A DNA stretch of 64,000 nucleotides from Evansella caseinilytica (GTDB lineage: Bacteria; Bacillota; Bacilli; Bacillales; Salisediminibacteriaceae), in NCBI RefSeq assembly GCF_900107275.1, contig NZ_FNPI01000011.1:109729-173728 (forward strand). The letters run 5' to 3'. This document shows positions 26,042 through 36,417 of this stretch, piece by piece. The position numbers and the translations under genes were made by a program. The notes beneath the pieces are model-generated. The model did no database searches. It saw only the letters and a list, made by a program, of their open reading frames with translations, and had not been told where the DNA came from. Position 1 is the first letter of the stretch; every line of letters begins with the position of its first letter.

Positions 26042-26222
26042 AGCGAACTCGCTGGGAATGAGTCCAGTCAAATCAGTACGACACAAAAAATGCCGGTTTC
26101 AGGCTCGCTCAAACTTGTGAAAGCTCGAAAACGGGATCTGGTCAAATGATTGCGGCTTAGCGGAAATGTTTTTTGATAATAATAGTTTCTTTGGTTTTAA
26201 AACTAGACAGGGGAGTAAGCGA

Positions 26223-26972
26223 ATGGAGCTAGGCACACCTATTGCAGAGGGAAACACGGCAAAAATCTATCTTGTCGAAAACAAGATTGTAAAAGTGTTC
26301 AAGGATCATTTGCCCGATACGGAAGCAGCAAATGAAGCAAGTAAACAAAAATACGCCCATTCGTGTGGACTGTCTGTGCCTGAAATTTTCGCTGTCACTG
26401 AAGTCAATGGAAAACAAGCAATTATGATGGAATATATCAACGGGAAAACAATCGGAGATATCTTCTTCGAAAATAAGGAACGAGCAGAATATTATATGAG
26501 TATTTCCGTTGATATACAGCATCAGATTCATTCGAAGATAGCTGACTCCCTTGAACCTATGTCTGAAAAATTAAGCCGTCAAATAAAGGCTGCTCCTGGA
26601 TTGAGCAATAACCAGAGGTCCGCTTTATTAAAAAGATTAGAAACACTGTCCACTGACAACAGACTTTGTCATGGAGATTTTCATTTGCACAACTTGATTA
26701 TGACGGACAATAAAGTAACGATAATTGACTGGGTGGATGCCAGTGCGGGCGACATATGTGCTGACATTTGCCGCACGTATCTTTTATATTCCCCGTTTTC
26801 CGCAGAGTTAGCCGATATGTATTTACATCTTTCTTGCAAAAAAAGCGGTTTGTCTCAGGCTGATATTTTTCGCTGGGCGCCAATCATAGCAGGAGCAAGG
26901 CTGTCAGAAATGGTTATATCAGAGAAAGCGGAACGCCTGATTGAAATAGTAAAGCAGCATTTTCCCTGCTAG
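26223..26972 (+). CDS. APH/choline-kinase-like phosphotransferase
   Basis: 249 residues of the protein-kinase-like aminoglycoside phosphotransferase fold. LCHGDFHLHNLIM is the catalytic Brenner motif (HGDFHLHN) and TIIDWVDASAGD supplies the metal-binding Asp. The N-terminal EGNTAKIYLVENKIVKVFK holds the ATP-binding Lys. The frame opens at 26166, but ATG 26223 behind GGGGAG is the likely start. Related proteins phosphorylate aminoglycosides, macrolides, choline or fructosamine, and the substrate cannot be told here. It is a single-gene cassette between arrays 1 and 2. Confidence 0.78.
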   Translation: MELGTPIAEGNTAKIYLVENKIVKVFKDHLPDTEAANEASKQKYAHSCGLSVPEIFAVTEVNGKQAIMMEYINGKTIGDIFFENKERAEYYMSISVDIQHQIHSKIADSLEPMSEKLSRQIKAAPGLSNNQRSALLKRLETLSTDNRLCHGDFHLHNLIMTDNKVTIIDWVDASAGDICADICRTYLLYSPFSAELADMYLHLSCKKSGLSQADIFRWAPIIAGARLSEMVISEKAERLIEIVKQHFPC

Positions 26973-27094
26973 CTTGAATGCAGGTACATCAGAAGAATGT
27001 CCGCTGTTTATTATTATGGGTGTGTACAACGAAAGAAATCGCCAGGGAGTATCATGCTGCTATTGATATTTTAGCAAAAAAAGTCACCTCATCT

Positions 27095-27262
27095 GGTGCG
27101 GACCCCAAGCGCACATCCAATCCCTGGGAGGTTCGCACCTGTTGATATGACTGGTTTCTTAAAAAATTGATAGCGAAAAATGCCAAATTACGGTAAACTA
27201 AAAACAGGTTCGCACTTTAGTCCACTGGAAGCCTTGCGGGACAAGGCTCCAATCCGGGCGCT
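27095..27262 (+). promoter_or_regulatory. CRISPR leader 2
   Basis: 168 bp and nearly the same as leader 1, with GGTGCGGACC...GGTTCGCACC, a second GGTTCGCAC, and the hairpin GCCTTG-CGGGA-CAAGGC before repeat 1. The stretch 26973-27094 upstream holds no gene I can support. Confidence 0.8.
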
Positions 27263-27817
27263 GTCGCACTCTATGTGAGTGCGTGGATTGAAATCTATAC
27301 AAGGAGGGGATAGCGTGAATGAAGCTCCGTCGTCGCACTCTATGTGAGTGCGTGGATTGAAATAGCTGTTTGTTTGTGCTCAGCCTAGTTGCAATACGTC
27401 GCACTCTATGTGAGTGCGTGGATTGAAATCACTTAAAAATAAGCGTTCCATTAGGCTTCAAAACGTCGCACTCTATGTGAGTGCGTGGATTGAAATTTTT
27501 GCCAGCTCCGCCATAATTCCAGTTCCTGTGGTCGCACTCTATGTGAGTGCGTGGATTGAAATTCTCCTGTGTGCCAGTTCGCATATCCTTCAGAACGTCG
27601 CACTCTATGTGAGTGCGTGGATTGAAATTTAGAAAAGCAGTGACTGAAAGTCAAGCTATGAGTCGCACTCTATGTGAGTGCGTGGATTGAAATACACATT
27701 TTGGTGTGCAACGTAAAATATAGTGGAGTCGCACTCTATGTGAGTGCGTGGATTGAAATATCAATGATCCCGCATTGTGGGTTGTACCCATCCGTCGCAC
27801 TCTATGTGAGTGCGTGG
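27263..27817 (+). CRISPR. CRISPR array 2: 9 repeats, 8 spacers, loop TATGT
   Basis: Repeat starts are 27263, 27332, 27398, 27465, 27531, 27597, 27662, 27728 and 27794, with spacers of 33-37 bp. The repeat differs from array 1 only in the loop (TATGT). The last repeat is cut after GTGCGTGG. From 27818 to 28195 there is no gene; an extended -10 (TGGTAAAAT, about 28148) lies in front of cas3. Confidence 0.97.
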
Positions 27818-28195
27818 CTTTTCAATCATCCCAAGGAATAGAAAGCCCTTCATTTGTGGATAAAAGGATGTTTCTCCCACAACGATTCTTCTAATCGCTA
27901 GATAATATAATGAGAGACTGGTTGCCAGATCTGCTTACAAGATGACGAATAAAAAATGTAAAAAAAGTATTTTCATAACATCCTCAGTGTTACCCCATTC
28001 CGTTGCCATCGCACCCCAACAACAAAACAGGACTATTTTTCGACATCAACGCTTGTGATTGCTGGGCCTTTTGAAATAGTTCCATTACGGAAACTGGACG
28101 AAAAGAAGGGAAATCTGTCTATTTTCCATAGCTTTATCTTTTTTATATGGTAAAATGTTCTATGAATAACAATATCTCTTAGAGGGGATTTGACG

Positions 28196-30598
28196 ATGTA
28201 TATTGCCCATGTCCGGGAAGCGGATAAGCAGGTACAAACATTGAAAGAACATTTGCTTGAAGCGAAACAATTGGCAGAGTGCTACGGCGCAAAGCTGGAA
28301 TTAACACATGTTGCTGGTTTAGCGGGCCTGCTTCATGATCTAGGGAAATACAGCGATGAGTTTCAAGATTACATTCAGAAAGCAGCGTTTTTTCCTGAGG
28401 CAGCCGTGAAAAAAAGAGGCCAGGTCGATCACTCCACCGCCGGGGGAAAACTGCTCTTCAACATGCTTCACAACAGAAACAATACCATCTATGAAAAGCT
28501 TCTGGCTGAAATTGTCGGAAATGCGATCATCTCTCACCATGCGAATCTACAAGACTATATATCTCCATCTATCGAATCCGACTATTTAAAGCGCGTACAA
28601 GACAAGAACCTTCCGGAATATGATTTGGCGGTTAACCGTTTTTTTCAGGATACCGTGACAAAAGCGGAATTTACCGAGTATATCGCTGCTGCATTAGAGG
28701 AATTAAAGCGATTTATCAATGACATTCCGACACAAAGCTTCTTTTTAACAAAATTCGTTTTCAGCTGTCTGCTCGATGCGGATCGGACAAATACAAGACA
28801 ATTTGAAGAACCAGCTTCAGCAACAGCAGCTCCTCAGTACAAGCCATCATTTGATAGTTATTATCAAAAACTAATGAACCATCTTGCATCGCTGAAAGCA
28901 AAAAATAACGCCGACGATCCTATCAACCAGTTGCGGTCTGCCATGTCGGAGCAGTGTGAAATATTTGCGGAGAAACCGTCCGGTATCTATACGCTGTCGA
29001 TTCCGACAGGGGGCGGGAAAACGCTGGCGAGTCTCCGTTATGCGTTAAAGCATGGGCAAATATTCGGAAAGCAGCGAATGATTTATGTCGTCCCGTTCAC
29101 TACCATCATTGAACAAAATGCGCAGGAAGTGAGAGCAATTTTGGACGATGACGAACATATTTTGGAGCACCATTCCAATGTGGTTGTGGAAGAGGAAACA
29201 GGCGACGAGCACGAAGATGGCCTGATTACAAAAAAGGAGAAGCTGAAGCTCGCCCGTGATAATTGGGACAGTCCGATTATTTTTACAACCCTTGTCCAAT
29301 TCCTGAACGTTTTTTATGCGAAAGGCAATCGCAATACGCGCAGATTGCATAACATAAGCCACTCCGTTGTTATTTTTGATGAAGTGCAAAAGGTGCCGAC
29401 GAAATGTGTTTCGCTTTTTAACGAGGCGTTAAATTTTTTAAAGGAAAAAGCACATTGCAGTATTCTCCTTTGTACGGCGACACAGCCAGCACTTGAAGAC
29501 GTAAAATACCGTCTTTTAAAAGACCGGGATGGGGAAATCGTTCCCAATCTTGCCGATGTGTCCAAAGCGTTTAAACGAGTGGAGATTAATGATAAAACGG
29601 ACAAGCCGGTGACAAACGAGCAGTTGGCCGAATGGATTCGGGCGGATATCCAAGCGCTGGGCAGCACGCTTGTAATCTTGAATACGAAAGCGGTGGTAAA
29701 GGATTTATATGAAAAACTGCAAGACATGTCTCTGCCGGTCTCTCATTTAAGCACCTCAATGTGTGCGGCGCACCGGAAAGTCCAGCTGGAGGAAATGCGA
29801 AAGCTGCTGAGGAAGGGCACGCCGTTTCTTTGTGTAACGACACAGCTGATCGAAGCCGGTGTGGATGTCAGCTTCAAATGCGTCATTCGCTCCCTTGCCG
29901 GACTGGACTCGATCGCTCAGGCAGCCGGACGCTGCAATCGGCACGGGGAAGACAGTTTGCGGGACGTGTACGTGATTGACCATGCAGAGGAGAGATTGTC
30001 GAACTTACCGGAAATTGAGGTAGGTAAAGGAATCGCTGGAAATGTACTTGCAAGATACAAAAAGAAAGCAGAAAAATACGAAGCAAGCCTGCTCTCCCAG
30101 ACAGCGATGCGCGAGTACTTTCTATTTTTTTACCGCAAAATGGAAAGTAATTTAAACTACTATGTACCAGAGGCAGATAAGGAAATGACGAAGCTATTGC
30201 TGGCACATGCTGTGGAAAACGATTATGTCACCCATTATCGGAAGAAAAAAGGCACGTCGTTTCCGTTGGTGCTGAATGGGAGCTATAAAACCGCCGCCGA
30301 CCATTTTCACGTCATTGATCAGATAACAACCTCCGTCATTGTTCCGTACGGGGAAGGGAAGGAGCTTGCCGCTGAACTGAACAGCAGGGAATGGGTCGAA
30401 GATTTGACCAAGCTGTTAAAGAAGGCGCAGCAGTACACAGTGAATCTTTATTCACAAGAATTTAACCAGTTACAAAAACAAGGTGCCCTTGTAGCACATC
30501 TTGATGGAATGATTTATGAACTGAAGGAAAACTGGTACAGCGAGGAGTACGGGATCGATCTAAAAGGGGAAGGCGGGATGGCGTTTACGTCGTTTTAG
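28196..30598 (+). CDS. cas3: Cas3 helicase-nuclease, type I-C
   Basis: 800 residues. The N-terminal HD nuclease domain has H47-D48 (GLLHDLGKY), followed by SHHANLQDY. The SF2 helicase part has Walker A PTGGGKT (about 270), DEVQ (about 395, the DEAD-box position) and QAAGRCNRHG (about 575). In type I systems Cascade recruits Cas3 to the R-loop, where it nicks and degrades target DNA while translocating on ATP. TTG 28190 is possible, but ATG 28196 spaces better from GAGGGG. It is first of the I-C set, with a 365-bp gap before cas5c. Confidence 0.96.
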   Translation: MYIAHVREADKQVQTLKEHLLEAKQLAECYGAKLELTHVAGLAGLLHDLGKYSDEFQDYIQKAAFFPEAAVKKRGQVDHSTAGGKLLFNMLHNRNNTIYEKLLAEIVGNAIISHHANLQDYISPSIESDYLKRVQDKNLPEYDLAVNRFFQDTVTKAEFTEYIAAALEELKRFINDIPTQSFFLTKFVFSCLLDADRTNTRQFEEPASATAAPQYKPSFDSYYQKLMNHLASLKAKNNADDPINQLRSAMSEQCEIFAEKPSGIYTLSIPTGGGKTLASLRYALKHGQIFGKQRMIYVVPFTTIIEQNAQEVRAILDDDEHILEHHSNVVVEEETGDEHEDGLITKKEKLKLARDNWDSPIIFTTLVQFLNVFYAKGNRNTRRLHNISHSVVIFDEVQKVPTKCVSLFNEALNFLKEKAHCSILLCTATQPALEDVKYRLLKDRDGEIVPNLADVSKAFKRVEINDKTDKPVTNEQLAEWIRADIQALGSTLVILNTKAVVKDLYEKLQDMSLPVSHLSTSMCAAHRKVQLEEMRKLLRKGTPFLCVTTQLIEAGVDVSFKCVIRSLAGLDSIAQAAGRCNRHGEDSLRDVYVIDHAEERLSNLPEIEVGKGIAGNVLARYKKKAEKYEASLLSQTAMREYFLFFYRKMESNLNYYVPEADKEMTKLLLAHAVENDYVTHYRKKKGTSFPLVLNGSYKTAADHFHVIDQITTSVIVPYGEGKELAAELNSREWVEDLTKLLKKAQQYTVNLYSQEFNQLQKQGALVAHLDGMIYELKENWYSEEYGIDLKGEGGMAFTSF

Positions 30599-30963
30599 AA
30601 TTAAAACCTATCTTGTTACAGATAGGTTTCCAATTCTATATCTAAATTTTTCAATCCGCGCTTAAAAAAAGCGATAAGTTCAATATAACATTACTTTTCT
30701 ATATTGTGAACAGAAGTAGTGATTAATTTTCATTTATATATAAAATTGTTAAACCAATCTTGACATCAAAAGAAAAAGAAGTGTATGATTTGTTTGAGAA
30801 ATCAGAAATTTTAACAAGAGATAGATATAACTGCTATTGTTATTTGATTTAACAAGAGGTGAAGCGACTTCAGAGTGGAAGTATTACTACCGATATTTTA
30901 TGATTATAAGTCACAAAAAAGTGGTTAGATTTGATTCTCATTCAAAGGAGGTGAATCCACAGG
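30599..30963. other. Gap inside the I-C operon with hairpin and possible gene remnant
   Basis: AAACCTATCTTG and its partner AGATAGGTTT (30604-30630) form a terminator-like hairpin just after cas3. From about 30750 to 30852 one frame reads KPILTSKEKEVYDLFEKSE then ILTRDRYNCYCYLI and stops, without a start codon or ribosome site. It may be the end of a lost gene. A ribosome site AAAGGAGGTG for cas5c is at 30943. Confidence 0.45.
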
Positions 30964-31674
30964 ATGAAAAATGAAATCCAGTTTGAACTGTTCGGGGATT
31001 ATGCGCTGTTCACCGATCCGCTCACAAAAATCGGCGGCGAGAAGCTTTCCTACAGCGTCCCTACCTATCAGGCATTGAAGGGCATTGTGGAATCGATCTA
31101 TTGGAAGCCGACAATCGTGTTTATCATTGACGAGCTTCGCGTGATGAAACCGATACAAATGGAATCCAAAGGAGTGCGTCCGATTGAATATGGAGGCGGA
31201 AATACGCTTGCCAACTATACATACTTAAAAGACGTCCATTATCAAGTACGCGCCCATTTTGAGTTTAACCTCCACCGTCCCGAGATGGCGTTTGACCGCA
31301 ATGAAGGGAAGCATTACAGCATTCTCCAACGAGCGCTGAAAGCAGGCGGGCGCAGAGATATTTTTCTTGGCACAAGGGAATGCCAAGGGTATGTAGCGCC
31401 ATGCGAATTTGGCAGCGGAACAGGGTTTTACAATGAAGAGGGCACGCATCATTTAGGCACGATGGTTCACGGGTTCAACTACCCGGATGAAACGGGGCAA
31501 CACCGGCTGGACGTGAGGTTGTGGTCTGCGGTAATGGAAAAAGGGTATATCAAGTTTCCTAGACCGGAAGACTGCAAGATTATTCGCCCAGTGAAAGACA
31601 TGGAGCCGAAAGCGTTTCATCAGGACAACGTTCAATCGGCGGAGCAATTACTGCGTGACTTAGGAGGGGAGTAA
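30964..31674 (+). CDS. cas5c: Cas5c (Cas5d), crRNA-processing subunit of Cascade I-C
   Basis: 236 residues. In type I-C systems Cas5c replaces Cas6, cutting the pre-crRNA at the repeat hairpin, then staying on the 5' handle of the crRNA in Cascade. The residues shown catalytic in the Bacillus halodurans enzyme, Tyr46, Lys116 and His117, are at exactly those positions here. The glycine-rich [11 protein letters not shown] segment is also typical. AAAGGAGGTG precedes ATG. It is one base from cas8c. Confidence 0.96.
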   Translation: MKNEIQFELFGDYALFTDPLTKIGGEKLSYSVPTYQALKGIVESIYWKPTIVFIIDELRVMKPIQMESKGVRPIEYGGGNTLANYTYLKDVHYQVRAHFEFNLHRPEMAFDRNEGKHYSILQRALKAGGRRDIFLGTRECQGYVAPCEFGSGTGFYNEEGTHHLGTMVHGFNYPDETGQHRLDVRLWSAVMEKGYIKFPRPEDCKIIRPVKDMEPKAFHQDNVQSAEQLLRDLGGE

Positions 31675-31675
31675 A

Positions 31676-33559
31676 ATGAGCTGGCTGCTGCATTTATACG
31701 AAACGTACGAGGCTAATCTCGACCAGGTCGGAAAGACGGTGAAGAAGCGGGGGGATCGGGAATATACGCTGCTGCCGATATCCCATACTACGCAAAATGC
31801 CCATATTGAAGTGACAATTGATGAGGATGGGGACTTCCTGGACGCAAAAGTATTGACTAAAGAAAGCACTTTAATCCCGTGCACAGAAGAGGCTGCCAGC
31901 CGGTCAGGTTCCAAGGTTGCGCCGTATCCGCTCCACGATAAGCTCAGCTATGTTGCCGGTGACTTTGTGAAATACGGAGGGAAAATCAAGCGTCAGGAGG
32001 AAGCTCCTTTCGATGCGTATATACGAAATTTACAGGAGTGGGCCGACTCGCCGTATGCGACGGAGAAGGTGAAATGCATTTACTCCTATTTGCGCAAAGG
32101 GAGGCTCATTGAAGATTTAGTCAACAAGCAGGTGCTTGTCCTTGATGAACAGCAACAGCTGATTGAAAAATGGGACAAAAAATATGAAGCGCGGTTCGAA
32201 GGAAAGCCGGAGATTTTTACAAGCGGTGCCGCCGAGCAATCAAGCGCTTTCGTCAGATTCAATGTCTATCATCCTGAGTCGGTTGATGAGGTTTGGAAAG
32301 ATAAAGACATGTATGACTCCTTCATTGCTTTTTATCATGACAGGTTAGGCGGAGACGATGTTTGCTTTGTAACAGGAAAGCAGCTTCCAGTTACGGAACG
32401 GCATGCTAATAAAATCCGCCATGCCGCAGACAAGGCAAAGCTCATTTCAGCCAATGATAACAGTGGTTTTACCTTCCGCGGCCGGTTTAAAACAAGCCGG
32501 GAAGCGGTTGGCATCAGCTATGATGTGTCACAAAAAGCTCATAATGCGCTGAAATGGCTGATTCACCGCCAAGGAAAAACGATTGATAACCGTGTTTTTC
32601 TTGTCTGGGGGAATGATAGCGGTCCTGTGCCGAATCCGGATGAGGATGCGTTGGATATCGTAAAGCACAGCAGGCGGGAACTGGAAAGGGAACCCGATAC
32701 AGACAAGCCTTATGCCGGTGAAGTGAGCAAAGCTATTGACGGCTACCGAAACGACCTGACGTATCAGTCGGAGGTCAATATTCTCGTGCTCGACTCAGCA
32801 ACGACCGGAAGAATGGCGGTGCTTTATTATCGGAATATGAACAAGGAGCTGTATTTAAACCGCCTGACAGAGTGGCATGCGTCGTGTGCGTGGGAGCATC
32901 GGTATCGGAAGGATGATGAGCAATTTGTCTCGTTTTACGGCGCGCCGGCGACGAGAGACATTGCGTTTGCCGCTTACGGACCGAGAGCAAGCGACAAAAT
33001 CGTGAAAGGCTTAATGGAGCGGATGCTTCCTTGTATCGTCGATGAACGCTCCATTCCTAAGGACATTGTCAAAAGTGCTTTTCAGCGGGCTTCGAATCCC
33101 GTTTCAATGGAACGGTGGGAATGGGAAAAAACAGTTAGCATTACGTGCGCACTTATTAGAAAAATGTTCATTGAAAAAAAGGAGGAATGGAATGTGCCGC
33201 TAGATAAAACTTCAACGGATCGCAGTTATTTGTTCGGCCGTTTACTCGCCGTGGCGGACGTATTGGAGAGGGGGGCGCTCGGGAAGGAGGAAACGCGGGC
33301 AACCAATGCGATCCGCTATATGAACTCGTATTCTAAAAATCCGGGACGCGCCTGGAAAACGATTCAGGAAAGCTTGCAGCCGTATCAGGCCAGGCTTGGG
33401 ACAAAGGCCACCTATTTATCCAAATTGATTGATGAGATCGGCGATCAATTTGAAGCAGGGGATTTCAACAACACCCCGTTGTCGGAAAAATATTTGCTTG
33501 GGTTCTACAGCCAACGTCGGGAACTTTACAAGAAAAAAGAGGAGGAAACGAAACAATGA
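31676..33559 (+). CDS. cas8c: Cas8c (Csd1), large subunit of Cascade I-C
   Basis: 627 residues, normal for Csd1. It recognises the PAM and opens target DNA, and an internal start in this gene often yields the Cas11c small subunit. The N-terminus MSWLLHLYETYEANLDQVGK and the middle segments FRGRFKTSREAVGISYDVS and NALKWLIHRQG are conserved in the family. The start follows the cas5c stop by one base, and its end overlaps the cas7 start (ATGA), which suggests translational coupling. Confidence 0.94.
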   Translation: MSWLLHLYETYEANLDQVGKTVKKRGDREYTLLPISHTTQNAHIEVTIDEDGDFLDAKVLTKESTLIPCTEEAASRSGSKVAPYPLHDKLSYVAGDFVKYGGKIKRQEEAPFDAYIRNLQEWADSPYATEKVKCIYSYLRKGRLIEDLVNKQVLVLDEQQQLIEKWDKKYEARFEGKPEIFTSGAAEQSSAFVRFNVYHPESVDEVWKDKDMYDSFIAFYHDRLGGDDVCFVTGKQLPVTERHANKIRHAADKAKLISANDNSGFTFRGRFKTSREAVGISYDVSQKAHNALKWLIHRQGKTIDNRVFLVWGNDSGPVPNPDEDALDIVKHSRRELEREPDTDKPYAGEVSKAIDGYRNDLTYQSEVNILVLDSATTGRMAVLYYRNMNKELYLNRLTEWHASCAWEHRYRKDDEQFVSFYGAPATRDIAFAAYGPRASDKIVKGLMERMLPCIVDERSIPKDIVKSAFQRASNPVSMERWEWEKTVSITCALIRKMFIEKKEEWNVPLDKTSTDRSYLFGRLLAVADVLERGALGKEETRATNAIRYMNSYSKNPGRAWKTIQESLQPYQARLGTKATYLSKLIDEIGDQFEAGDFNNTPLSEKYLLGFYSQRRELYKKKEEETKQ

Positions 33560-34407
33560 CCACCCTTGACCACAAAATTGATTTTGCTGTTGTTTTATCT
33601 GTGTCGAAAGCGAATCCAAACGGCGACCCGTTAAACGGGAATCGTCCTCGCCAAAACTACGACGGGCACGGGGAAATTTCCGATGTGGCGATTAAGCGGA
33701 AAATCCGCAACCGTCTTCAGGACATGGGAGAAGCGATTTTTGTCCAATCCGACGACAGGAAAACCGATGCTTACAAAAGCTTGCGGGAGCGGGCGGACGC
33801 GAATCCGGAATTGGCGAAAATGCTGAAGGAGAAAAATCCGCCGGCGGAGGCATTTGCCCAGATTGCTTGTCAGGAATGGCTGGACGTGCGCGGCTTCGGA
33901 CAAGTGTTTGCTTTTAAAGGCTCGAACTTATCCGTCGGTGTCCGCGGGCCGGTGTCGATTCATACAGCGACGAGCATTGATCCCATCGATATTGTCAGTA
34001 CGCAAATCACGAAAAGTGTCAACTCCGTTACCGGCGAAAAGCGCAGCTCGGACACAATGGGCATGAAGCATCGTGTGGACTTCGGCGTTTATGTGTTCAA
34101 AGGCAGCATGAATACGCAGCTTGCGGAGAAAACAGGCTTTACGAAGGAAGATGCGGAAAAAATCAAGCAAGCTCTGATCACGCTTTTTGAAAATGACAGC
34201 TCTTCCGCCCGCCCTGATGGGAGCATGGAAGTCCATCAAGTTTACTGGTGGGAGCATTCTTCCAAGCTCGGACAATATTCGTCTGCCAAAGTACACCGTT
34301 CCTTAACTGTCAAATCGAAAACAGATGCGCCGAAAAGCATTGATGATTATGTCGTTGAGCTATCTGAACTAGATGGTTTGGAAGTTGAAGTCATCGATGG
34401 CCAGTAA
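33556..34407 (+). CDS. cas7: Cas7 (Csd2), backbone subunit of Cascade I-C
   Basis: 283 residues. It polymerises along the crRNA spacer in Cascade. The motifs LSVSKANPNGDPLNGNRPR at the N-terminus, AIKRKIRNRL, VRGPVSIH and MGMKHRVDFGVYVFKGS are typical of Csd2. It overlaps cas8c by four bases and cas4 by 11 bases. Confidence 0.95.
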   Translation: MTTLDHKIDFAVVLSVSKANPNGDPLNGNRPRQNYDGHGEISDVAIKRKIRNRLQDMGEAIFVQSDDRKTDAYKSLRERADANPELAKMLKEKNPPAEAFAQIACQEWLDVRGFGQVFAFKGSNLSVGVRGPVSIHTATSIDPIDIVSTQITKSVNSVTGEKRSSDTMGMKHRVDFGVYVFKGSMNTQLAEKTGFTKEDAEKIKQALITLFENDSSSARPDGSMEVHQVYWWEHSSKLGQYSSAKVHRSLTVKSKTDAPKSIDDYVVELSELDGLEVEVIDGQ

Positions 34408-35059
34408 TGAAGAAGATCGCTTTTTAATGCTGTCGGGGCTGCAGCATTTCCAGTTTTGCAAACGGCAGTGGGCGTTGATTCATATTGAGCAGCAATGGGA
34501 AGAAAATGTAAGGACGATCGAAGGCCGGCATTTGCATAAAAAAGCCGATCAGCCGTTTATCAAAGAGAGGCGCGGAAATAAGCTGACCGTCCGTGCATTG
34601 CCGATTCAATCGAGGGTATTGCAAGTCAGCGGTATCTGCGATGTCGTGGAATTTGTTGAGGACCGGGATGGTGTGGAATTGGCCGGTGTCGAAGGAACCT
34701 ATAAGGCGTATCCGGTGGAGTACAAGCGCGGTAAGCCGAAGAAAGGCGACGAAGATGTCATTCAATTGGCGGCACAGGCCATATGTCTGGAGGAAATGCT
34801 TGTCTGCAGCATTGACAAAGGATATTTGTTTTACAATGAAATCAAACACCGTGTGGAAGTGCCGATGACGGACGTCCTCAGAGAGAAAGTCGTGCAAATG
34901 GCGAAAGAAATGCATCATTATTATGAGAGGCGTTATACGCCGAAAATAAAGACTGGCCCGTTTTGCAAAAGCTGTTCTTTACAGCATGTTTGTTTGCCGC
35001 AGTTGATGAACAAGCGTTCTGTGAAAAGCTACATTGAGGGGAGGCTGAGCGAGAAATGA
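34397..35059 (+). CDS. cas4: Cas4 nuclease of the adaptation module
   Basis: 220 residues. A RecB-like Fe-S nuclease that trims prespacers and helps choose the PAM end before integration by Cas1-Cas2. The nuclease core is CDVVEFVED...PVEYKRGKP. The iron-sulphur ligands are a Cys near residue 20 (FQFCKRQW) and the C-terminal CKSCSLQHVC. The frame is open from 34373; ATG 34397 gives the usual N-terminus. It overlaps cas7 and, at ATGA, cas1. Confidence 0.93.
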   Translation: MASNEEDRFLMLSGLQHFQFCKRQWALIHIEQQWEENVRTIEGRHLHKKADQPFIKERRGNKLTVRALPIQSRVLQVSGICDVVEFVEDRDGVELAGVEGTYKAYPVEYKRGKPKKGDEDVIQLAAQAICLEEMLVCSIDKGYLFYNEIKHRVEVPMTDVLREKVVQMAKEMHHYYERRYTPKIKTGPFCKSCSLQHVCLPQLMNKRSVKSYIEGRLSEK

Positions 35060-36087
35060 AGAAGCTGCTGAACACATTATATGTTACTCAGCCTGATACA
35101 TATTTGTCCCTTGACGGCGATAATATTGTGTTATTAAAAGAACAGCAAAAGCTTGGGAGATTACCGCTCCATAATTTGGAGGCGATTGTCAGCTTTGGAT
35201 ATACCGGGGCCAGCCCGGCGTTAATGGGCTATTGTGCCGAGCGGAATATCTCCATTTCTTTTTTGACGGAAAGCGGGCGTTTTCTGGCCAGAGTTGTCGG
35301 GCAAAGCAGAGGCAACGTCGTGTTAAGAAAGACGCAATACCGTATTTCTGAGAACGAGAAAGAGTCAACAATGGTTGCCCGCAATTTCATTATTGGAAAA
35401 ATATACAACAGCAAGTGGATACTTGAGCGAATGACAAGGGAACACCCGCTGCGAGTGGATGTGGAGCAATTTAAATCGGCTTCGCGTCTGCTCTCGATTA
35501 TTTTGCAGGAGGTACGTGACTGCGCCAATCTGGAAAGCCTGCGGGGATGGGAAGGGCAGGCGGCAATCAACTATAATAAAGTATTTGGTCAGATGATTCT
35601 GCAGCAGAAGGACAACTTTGTTTTTCACGGACGTACAAGAAGACCGCCAAAAGACAATGTGAACGCCATGTTGTCTTTTGCCTATACATTGCTGGCCAAC
35701 GATGTCACGTCGGCGCTGGAGGCTGTTGGATTAGACGCCTATGTCGGTTTTATGCACACGGATCGTCCCGGCCGCGCGTCCCTGGCACTGGATGTCATGG
35801 AAGAACTGCGGGGAATTTACGCGGATCGCTTTGTCCTTTCCTTGATCAATCGCAAGGAAGTGACCGCAGACGATTTTTACCGGAAGGAAAACGGCGCCGT
35901 GCTGATGACGGACGACGCGCGCAAGTCGTTTTTGAAGGCCTGGCAGACGAAAAAGCAGGAAAAAATTACGCACCCGTATCTTGGGGAAAAAATCTCCTGG
36001 GGACTTGTTCCATATGTTCAGTCGTTGCTGTTGGCGCGCTTTCTGCGTGGAGATTTAGACGAATACCCGCCATTTTTATGGAAGTAG
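35056..36087 (+). CDS. cas1: Cas1 integrase, type I-C
   Basis: 343 residues. With Cas2 it inserts new spacers at the leader-repeat junction. The metal-binding residues are visible in RGWEGQAA (Glu), GFMHTDRPGRASLALD (His) and the DVMEELR stretch (Asp/Glu). The N-terminal beta domain begins MKKLLNTLYVTQPDTYLSL, typical of the I-C branch. It overlaps cas4 by four bases and lies eight bases before cas2. Confidence 0.96.
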   Translation: MKKLLNTLYVTQPDTYLSLDGDNIVLLKEQQKLGRLPLHNLEAIVSFGYTGASPALMGYCAERNISISFLTESGRFLARVVGQSRGNVVLRKTQYRISENEKESTMVARNFIIGKIYNSKWILERMTREHPLRVDVEQFKSASRLLSIILQEVRDCANLESLRGWEGQAAINYNKVFGQMILQQKDNFVFHGRTRRPPKDNVNAMLSFAYTLLANDVTSALEAVGLDAYVGFMHTDRPGRASLALDVMEELRGIYADRFVLSLINRKEVTADDFYRKENGAVLMTDDARKSFLKAWQTKKQEKITHPYLGEKISWGLVPYVQSLLLARFLRGDLDEYPPFLWK

Positions 36088-36095
36088 GTGACAGG

Positions 36096-36386
36096 ATGCT
36101 TGTGTTGATTACATACGATGTCCAAACCTCAAGCACCGGCGGCTCCAAAAGGCTGCGCAAAGTAGCCAAAGCGTGCCAAAACCACGGCCAGCGAGTGCAA
36201 AATTCCGTGTTTGAATGTGTCGTTGACGCCGCGCAGCTGACAGCCCTGAAGCTGGAGCTTCGCAGTTTAATCGATGAAGACAAAGACAGCCTGCGCTTCT
36301 ACCGGCTCGGCAACAATTACAAAACAAAAGTAGAACACATCGGCGTCAAACCGTCGCTAAACATAGAAGCCCCGCTTATCTTTTAG
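36096..36386 (+). CDS. cas2: Cas2 adaptation protein
   Basis: 96 residues with the ferredoxin-like start MLVLITYDV (Asp8) and FYRLGNNY. It bridges two Cas1 dimers in the integration complex. The frame extends upstream to 36078, but ATG 36096 behind GTAGGTGACAGG is the right start. It is the last gene of the I-C operon. Confidence 0.95.
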   Translation: MLVLITYDVQTSSTGGSKRLRKVAKACQNHGQRVQNSVFECVVDAAQLTALKLELRSLIDEDKDSLRFYRLGNNYKTKVEHIGVKPSLNIEAPLIF

Positions 36387-36417
36387 TGGTTCGCGCGTAA
36401 GGGAGAGAAGCGTAGCG

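Noticed and set aside
27198..27654. Open frames with a repeated VALYVSAWIEI or FQSTHSHRVRR peptide, also at 37181-37556, 49433-49730, 52393-52659, 61013-61819 and 63324-63542
   Set aside because: They are translations of CRISPR repeats and spacers; the period equals the repeat-spacer unit and no ribosome site is present.
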